Shown here in pieces: positions 4,342 to 6,518 of a stretch of 6,518 bases of DNA. The notes under the pieces are model-generated. The model did not search any database. It saw only the letters and a list, made by a program, of their open reading frames with translations, and was not told the DNA's origin. Source of the DNA: Bacteroidota bacterium (GTDB lineage Bacteria; Bacteroidota; Bacteroidia; NS11-12g; UBA9320). Both the position numbers and the translations under genes were made by a program. Position 1 is the stretch's first letter. Every line of letters begins with the position of its first letter. The stretch is taken from assembly GCA_024638525.1 (NCBI GenBank), contig JAHEKB010000141.1, positions 1 to 6,518 of the forward strand, given 5' to 3'.

Positions 4342-4938
4342 GTGCTTGCAGACTACAAACAGAGCGGTCGAATCGAAGCCGGTTGTGACGAAGCGGGTAG
4401 AGGTTGTTTGGCTGGTCCTGTGTATGCGGCAGCCGTCATTCTCAGTCCCAATCACGGGATTGAAGGTTTAAACGATTCCAAAAAGTTAAAACCGGCAGAA
4501 CGCGATATCTTGAGAATTGAAATTGAAAATAAAGCATTGGCTTGGGCTATTGGTATTTGCTCAGAGCTTGAAATCGATGAGATTAATATTTTAAATGCCT
4601 CCTTCAAAGCTATGCACAGAGCAATTGCTGAATTACAGCGAAAGCCAGATTTTCTGCTCATCGATGGAAACCGATTTCCCCCATATGACAATATTGATTT
4701 TGAAACGGTGGTAAAAGGTGATTCTGTGTTTGCATCTATTGCAGCAGCTTCTATCCTAGCTAAAACACATAGAGATGAATTTATGCTCCATTTAGATGCC
4801 CGCTATCCAGAATATGGCTTTAATAGACATAAAGGATATGCCACACCTCAACATATAAAGGCTATTCGTGAGTTTGGATATAGCTCAGTTCATCGAAAAA
4901 GCTTTCATTTGAAACAGATGCAATTGAATCTATTTTGA
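4342..4938 (+). CDS. rnhB: Ribonuclease HII
   Basis: RNase HII cuts the RNA strand of RNA/DNA hybrids and nicks at single ribonucleotides in DNA, starting ribonucleotide excision repair in the cytoplasm. The 198-residue product has all expected active-site positions: Asp16 and Glu17 in EAGCDEAGRG with the GRG motif at 19-21, Asp108 in LLIDGNR, and Asp127 in VVKGDS. NDSKKL (44-49), the AAASILAKTHRDEF helix (134-147) and NRHKGYATPQH (161-171) complete the family pattern. Length is normal. The start is taken as GTG at 4342. An in-frame TGA lies upstream at 4306-4308, no ATG intervenes, and family members begin a similar distance before the catalytic DE pair. There is no Shine-Dalgarno. The gene overlaps the downstream exported-protein gene by four bases and is probably cotranscribed with it. 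Confidence 0.96.
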   Translation: MLADYKQSGRIEAGCDEAGRGCLAGPVYAAAVILSPNHGIEGLNDSKKLKPAERDILRIEIENKALAWAIGICSELEIDEINILNASFKAMHRAIAELQRKPDFLLIDGNRFPPYDNIDFETVVKGDSVFASIAAASILAKTHRDEFMLHLDARYPEYGFNRHKGYATPQHIKAIREFGYSSVHRKSFHLKQMQLNLF

Positions 4939-5684
4939 GGTCTGTATTTTTAACTTTGTTTTTACTATCCACGGCGCTGCTCAAAGCCCAGCTCATCGAT
5001 CACCTGAGCATTCAATTGGGTCCTAAGATGGAGTTCTTTCACAACAACAGTCAAGCGGTGCGACTACAAACACAGTTAGACGCGAGCTTTTCTCTTTTTG
5101 CGATTAAAGAACTAGAAAAGAATTGGGAACTCAAACTGGGGCTGATCAAACGCGATTATACCGCAAAATTTTCTGTAGAAGTATTTGAACCGGCCACAGA
5201 GCAGTTAGAACTATACTTTGATAATACTGCTTTCCCAGCCTATACTTCATACCAAATATTCTTAGGTGCGCAATACAGTAGTTTCATAGACCAGAATACT
5301 CAATGGTATGCCTGTGGAGGAATTTCAGTATATGCGCATAAAAAATTGAATCGAACGGGTCTCGATAGTCAAACGGATTACATCTATGACAAAGATCAAA
5401 ACCCGATTTCCAGCTTGGAAATGAGATCCTTTGGCAACAGCTTTCAAGAGGGAAACTATATGTTCAGATTGGAAAGCGGGATACTTCGAGCCGTAAATTC
5501 ATATCTGGCATTGGATGCTTCATTTTATGCCAATGCTTCTTCCTTAACCCATCAAGCCATATCACTTGAATTTGTGGATTCCCAAGGAAGTTTGTTAGTA
5601 AAAGATCAACTCAGATCTCAAGGAATAGGAATCGGTCTAAATTTTGGGGTAAGAATCAGTCTTAACAACTCAAAGCGGGAATAA
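4935..5684 (+). CDS. Exported protein of unknown function, probably beta-barrel
   Basis: I do not recognise a named family. The 249-residue product begins MRSVFLTLFLLSTALLKAQ, a Sec signal peptide with a hydrophobic core at residues 4-16 and probable cleavage after KAQ, a common end in Bacteroidota. The remainder is rich in alternating hydrophobic and polar stretches and aromatic residues (for example TSYQIFLGAQYSSF at about 104-117). It ends in a glycine-alternating strand, GIGIGLNFGVRISL (about 230-243). This layout resembles small outer-membrane beta-barrel proteins and suggests an outer-membrane location. The start is a TTG at 4935 that overlaps the rnhB stop (TTGA), so translation is likely coupled to rnhB. 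No in-frame ATG lies nearby that would keep the signal peptide. The pairing with rnhB does not itself suggest a function. Confidence 0.8.
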   Translation: MRSVFLTLFLLSTALLKAQLIDHLSIQLGPKMEFFHNNSQAVRLQTQLDASFSLFAIKELEKNWELKLGLIKRDYTAKFSVEVFEPATEQLELYFDNTAFPAYTSYQIFLGAQYSSFIDQNTQWYACGGISVYAHKKLNRTGLDSQTDYIYDKDQNPISSLEMRSFGNSFQEGNYMFRLESGILRAVNSYLALDASFYANASSLTHQAISLEFVDSQGSLLVKDQLRSQGIGIGLNFGVRISLNNSKRE

Positions 5685-5711
5685 TCGATTACAGTGTTTT
5701 ACTTTGCGTTA

Positions 5712-6518
5712 ATGGCAAAGTATCCATCTGTCAAAGATCAAGACCATCCGGATTTCAAATCCTATTGGTATGATATCATTTTTGAGGCTGACACACGAGA
5801 AGGTAGGCGCTTTGACATTTTATTGCTTTATGCCATCTTGCTGTCCGTCCTGACCGTCATGGCCGAAAGCGTACCTTCGCTGAATGCCAGCTATGGTGTG
5901 TTTTTTACCATTGCGGAATACATTTTTACGGTTTTGTTTACAGTGGAGTATATCATGAGGATTTACATCAGTGCAAAGCCAAGAAAGTATATTCTTAGTT
6001 TCTGGGGGCTCGTAGATCTGCTCTCTACCATACCCACATATTTGGCTCTGTTTTTCAGCGGACCTCAGGTGCTTCTAATGATACGAACCTTTAGGTTACT
6101 CAGGGTGTTCAGAGTGCTGCGCTTAACCTCGTTCATGGTAGAAGCTCAATCCCTGAGTGCTGCTATTAGAAGAAGCAGTGCCAAGATTATTGTCTTTTTT
6201 GTTACGGTCTTGATTATTGTTATCGTGATGGGAACAGTGATGTATATGATCGAACCGACAGAGGCCGGCTTTAATTCAATTCCAAAGAGTATATACTGGG
6301 CAATTGTCACTTTGACAACTGTGGGATATGGGGACATAACTCCTGTTACCCCTTTGGGTCAATTCCTTTCTGCTGCACTGATGATACTTGGTTATGCCGT
6401 GATAGCGGTGCCTACCGGAATAGTATCAGTAGAGTTCAGTAAAAACAAGACCATTGTAGAATGCACCAAATGTGGCAACCTTCATAATGAGCTTGATGCC
6501 CTGCACTGTAAGTTCTGC
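5712..6518 (+). CDS. Voltage-gated potassium channel with C-terminal zinc ribbon (partial)
   Basis: This inner-membrane six-helix potassium channel is cut by the right edge after 269 residues. Transmembrane segments S1 (about 35-51), S2 (61-83) and S3 (97-115) are followed by the S4 voltage sensor with Arg125, 128, 131, 134 and 137 spaced every third residue. S5 (158-180), a pore helix (191-201), the selectivity filter TTVGYGD (202-208) and S6 (216-240) follow. After S6 comes a Cys pattern C251-x2-C254 ... C266-x2-C269, a zinc-ribbon-like tail reaching the last base. The TVGYGD filter indicates potassium selectivity. The ATG at 5712 lies 27 bases after the upstream stop. A GTG at 5694 in the same frame would add six residues, but ATG is preferred. 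There is no Shine-Dalgarno. It is on the same strand as rnhB and the exported-protein gene and may be cotranscribed. Confidence 0.93.
   Translation, partial: MAKYPSVKDQDHPDFKSYWYDIIFEADTREGRRFDILLLYAILLSVLTVMAESVPSLNASYGVFFTIAEYIFTVLFTVEYIMRIYISAKPRKYILSFWGLVDLLSTIPTYLALFFSGPQVLLMIRTFRLLRVFRVLRLTSFMVEAQSLSAAIRRSSAKIIVFFVTVLIIVIVMGTVMYMIEPTEAGFNSIPKSIYWAIVTLTTVGYGDITPVTPLGQFLSAALMILGYAVIAVPTGIVSVEFSKNKTIVECTKCGNLHNELDALHCKFC

Noticed and set aside
4192..4691. Two minus-strand open frames opposite rnhB and the methyltransferase start.
   Set aside because: Shadow frames of genes with intact catalytic motifs on the other strands or frames.
5699..5706. TTACTTTG just before the channel ATG as a -7 element.
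   Set aside because: It lacks the TA of the consensus and has no -33 partner, so it is not separable from chance in A/T-rich DNA. Cotranscription with the upstream gene is equally likely.
6146..6337. Minus-strand open frame opposite the channel pore region.
   Set aside because: Shadow; the plus strand encodes S5, the pore and the TVGYGD filter.

Overview
The window looks like a stretch of chromosome from a member of the Bacteroidota, probably Flavobacteriales-like. Four observations point that way: DnaX lacks the four-cysteine zinc module and most resembles flavobacterial DnaX as I recall it; several genes have TAnnTTTG-type (-7) promoter elements; seven of the eight visible starts lack a Shine-Dalgarno sequence; and a KAQ-type signal peptide end is present. 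No mobile element, CRISPR array, tRNA or rRNA was seen. The lineage is inferred from protein resemblance only.

Layout. Bases 1-1009 (minus strand) carry the ribosomal protein operon rpsF-rpsR-rplI, with rplI cut by the left edge. It is read from a promoter near 1040-1071. Bases 1162-1737 (minus) encode an unrecognised small lipoprotein whose leader contains a strong GC-rich hairpin. A 192-base divergent intergenic region follows, with a consensus DnaA box and a likely dnaX promoter. Bases 1930-3584 (plus) are dnaX, the clamp-loader subunit gene. It is split into two frames at an A10 tract, so the full-length tau form requires a -1 frame change. A SAM-dependent methyltransferase gene (3581-4306, minus) converges on dnaX and overlaps it by four bases. 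It diverges from rnhB (4342-4938, plus, GTG start) across 35 bases holding two back-to-back -7 elements. rnhB overlaps a TTG-started exported, probably beta-barrel protein (4935-5684). A six-helix voltage-gated potassium channel with a C-terminal zinc ribbon starts at 5712 and runs off the right edge.

How the genes relate. The left operon supplies small-subunit proteins bS6 and bS18 and large-subunit protein bL9. dnaX (replication clamp loader) and rnhB (removal of ribonucleotides and RNA from DNA) both serve replication and genome maintenance, but lie in separate transcription units around the methyltransferase. The lipoprotein, the exported protein and the channel are envelope proteins.

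The two most interesting signals are translational. One is the A10 slippage site in dnaX. The other is a lone strong Shine-Dalgarno sequence in front of rpsR, in a lineage that normally does not use such sites. The latter fits the published proposal that bS18, which helps bury the anti-Shine-Dalgarno, controls its own synthesis.
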